DNA of 52,191 bases from Flavobacteriaceae bacterium UBA5950 (lineage in GTDB: Bacteria; Bacteroidota; Bacteroidia; Flavobacteriales; Flavobacteriaceae), in assembly GCA_002430545.1 (NCBI GenBank), contig DJCM01000026.1, forward strand, positions 1-52,191, written 5' to 3'. Below the pieces are notes generated by a model. That model searched no databases, was not told where the DNA came from, and saw only the letters and a list, made by a program, of their open reading frames with translations. Each line of letters starts with the position of its first letter. Position 1 is the stretch's first letter. Below are positions 51,185 to 52,191 of the stretch, one piece after another. The position numbers and the translations under genes are program-made.

Positions 51185-52191
51185 ATGAAGACAACACTAT
51201 CTCTCAAAACTGCCTTAATCCCACTCATCGTACTCATTGGCCTATTGGCCTTTAATGTCATCGTCTATGGCGATGATGCCCTGTCTGGCTCCAACCAGTT
51301 TATCCTCCTCGTTGGGGGTGCTGTAGCAGCCATGGTGGGCTTTGCCAACAAAATATCCTATCAAACCATGCTCGATAAGGTGGCAGATAACCTCAACTCA
51401 GTCACTGGTGCCGTCCTCATCCTACTATTTGTGGGGGCATTGGCAGGGACTTGGCTCATTAGTGGTGTTATTCCAGCGATGATTTATTATGGCTTACAAA
51501 TCCTTCATCCATCTATTTTTCTGCCAGCTTGTGTCATCATTTGTGCATTGATATCCCTAGCAACAGGCAGTAGCTGGACAACCTCTGCAACAGTGGGAAT
51601 TGCCCTGATTGGCATTGGAAAAGCACTTGGTATTCCTGTGGGAATGGTAGCTGGAGCAGTGTTGTCAGGTGCTTATTTTGGCGATAAGCTGTCGCCTTTG
51701 AGCGACACAACCAACCTCGCCCCTGCCATGGCAGGCGCTGACCTCTTTACCCATATTCGTTATATGACCCATACCACTGTGCCGAGTATTTTGGTAACGC
51801 TTATCGTGTTTATCATCCTTGGCATTGGATTTAGTGGCAATGGCGCTGTCAACTCGCAAGAACTCCTCACAGCGATGAACGAAGTATTTACAATCAATTT
51901 GTTGCTATTTATCGTACCCATCATTGTCATTGTGATGATTGTAAGAAAAACACCACCTCTGGTGGCATTGTTTGCAGGTACCATCTTGGGGGCAATTGCT
52001 GCCTTGATTTTTCAGCAAGAACTATTGTTATCCCTCAGTGGGGAATCAACACTCAGTTTATATGGCACTTATCAGGTTGTTATCGATGCCATTACTGTTT
52101 CAACAGAAATCGAAACTACTTCTGCTGCGCTGACAGACCTGTTTCAATCAGGTGGTATGGAAGGGATGCTTGGCACCATCTGGCTGATCAT
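51185..52191 (+). CDS. NhaC-type Na+/H+ antiporter (cut by window end)
   Basis: Open from the ATG at 51185 to the right edge (335 codons visible). Translation starts MKTTLSLKTALIPLIVLIGL and has many membrane helices. The segment SLATGSSWTTSATVGIALIG and GAYFGDKLSPLSDTTNLAPA is characteristic of the NhaC family of sodium/proton (or organic acid) antiporters. About 140 residues are expected to be missing. The exact substrate is not predictable from sequence; some relatives exchange malate and lactate. Confidence 0.9.
   Translation, partial: MKTTLSLKTALIPLIVLIGLLAFNVIVYGDDALSGSNQFILLVGGAVAAMVGFANKISYQTMLDKVADNLNSVTGAVLILLFVGALAGTWLISGVIPAMIYYGLQILHPSIFLPACVIICALISLATGSSWTTSATVGIALIGIGKALGIPVGMVAGAVLSGAYFGDKLSPLSDTTNLAPAMAGADLFTHIRYMTHTTVPSILVTLIVFIILGIGFSGNGAVNSQELLTAMNEVFTINLLLFIVPIIVIVMIVRKTPPLVALFAGTILGAIAALIFQQELLLSLSGESTLSLYGTYQVVIDAITVSTEIETTSAALTDLFQSGGMEGMLGTIWLI

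Noticed and set aside
1..52191. CRISPR array, prophage or insertion sequence
   Set aside because: No regularly spaced direct repeats, no transposase or phage structural genes were seen; the only mobile hints are the ORF6N and DUF4365 remnants.

Overview
The window looks like chromosomal DNA from a low-GC Bacteroidota bacterium, most likely of the Flavobacteriaceae. The evidence is lineage-typical gene content: the PorX response regulator with a PglZ domain (type IX secretion control), an LpxC-FabZ fusion, a HisB with fused phosphatase and dehydratase, an N-acyl-ornithine type arginine operon that includes proC, a DUF4258 protein beside tsaE, DUF5777 and DUF2461 proteins, and promoters resembling the Bacteroidota -7 box TAnnTTTG. 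Coding density is high and many neighbouring genes overlap by 4 bases (ATGA). I see no tRNA, rRNA or CRISPR array.

Layout. 1-1850: the decayed tail of a gamma-glutamyltransferase gene, a small conserved protein, a DUF2461 gene and two possible tiny membrane proteins. 1878-8958 (minus): a complete histidine operon, hisGDCBHAF(IE), preceded by a His-rich leader peptide and a terminator/antiterminator pair. 8996-16461 (minus): prohibitin-like, fabG, sucD, efp, lpxA, lpxC-fabZ, lpxD and an HD phosphohydrolase, that is, lipid A, fatty acid, TCA-cycle and translation genes in one line. 16491-18789 (plus): porX, tsaE and a DUF4258 gene. 18767-23637: proline dehydrogenase, aroB and phosphoenolpyruvate carboxylase. 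23704-26410: an Lrp-type regulator, an M14 carboxypeptidase, a cluster of CAATTG-centred palindromes, an XRE regulator and a lipoprotein. 26414-30860 (minus): parE-parC. 30861-36508: small ORFs, a yifB/comM remnant, a flavin reductase, dsbD, tilS and pabB.

36536-45439 (plus) is an arginine operon: GNAT, argG, argC, proC, argD, N-acylornithine carbamoyltransferase, argB, M20 deacylase and argH. It is preceded by a short reading frame encoding RRPRRP, which looks like an arginine-sensing leader peptide. The his and arg leaders share a similar upstream box (GATATTTGC) and have almost no room for a 5' untranslated region. They are the most interesting regulatory feature of the window.

45476-52191: a VapA-like protein, dihydrolipoyl dehydrogenase, a DUF5777 protein and an OB-fold-like protein. 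A small decaying accessory patch follows: an ORF6N-domain remnant, an imperfect attC-like palindrome and a DUF4365 gene broken by one frameshift and one stop. The window ends with a YceI protein and an NhaC-type antiporter cut by the right edge.
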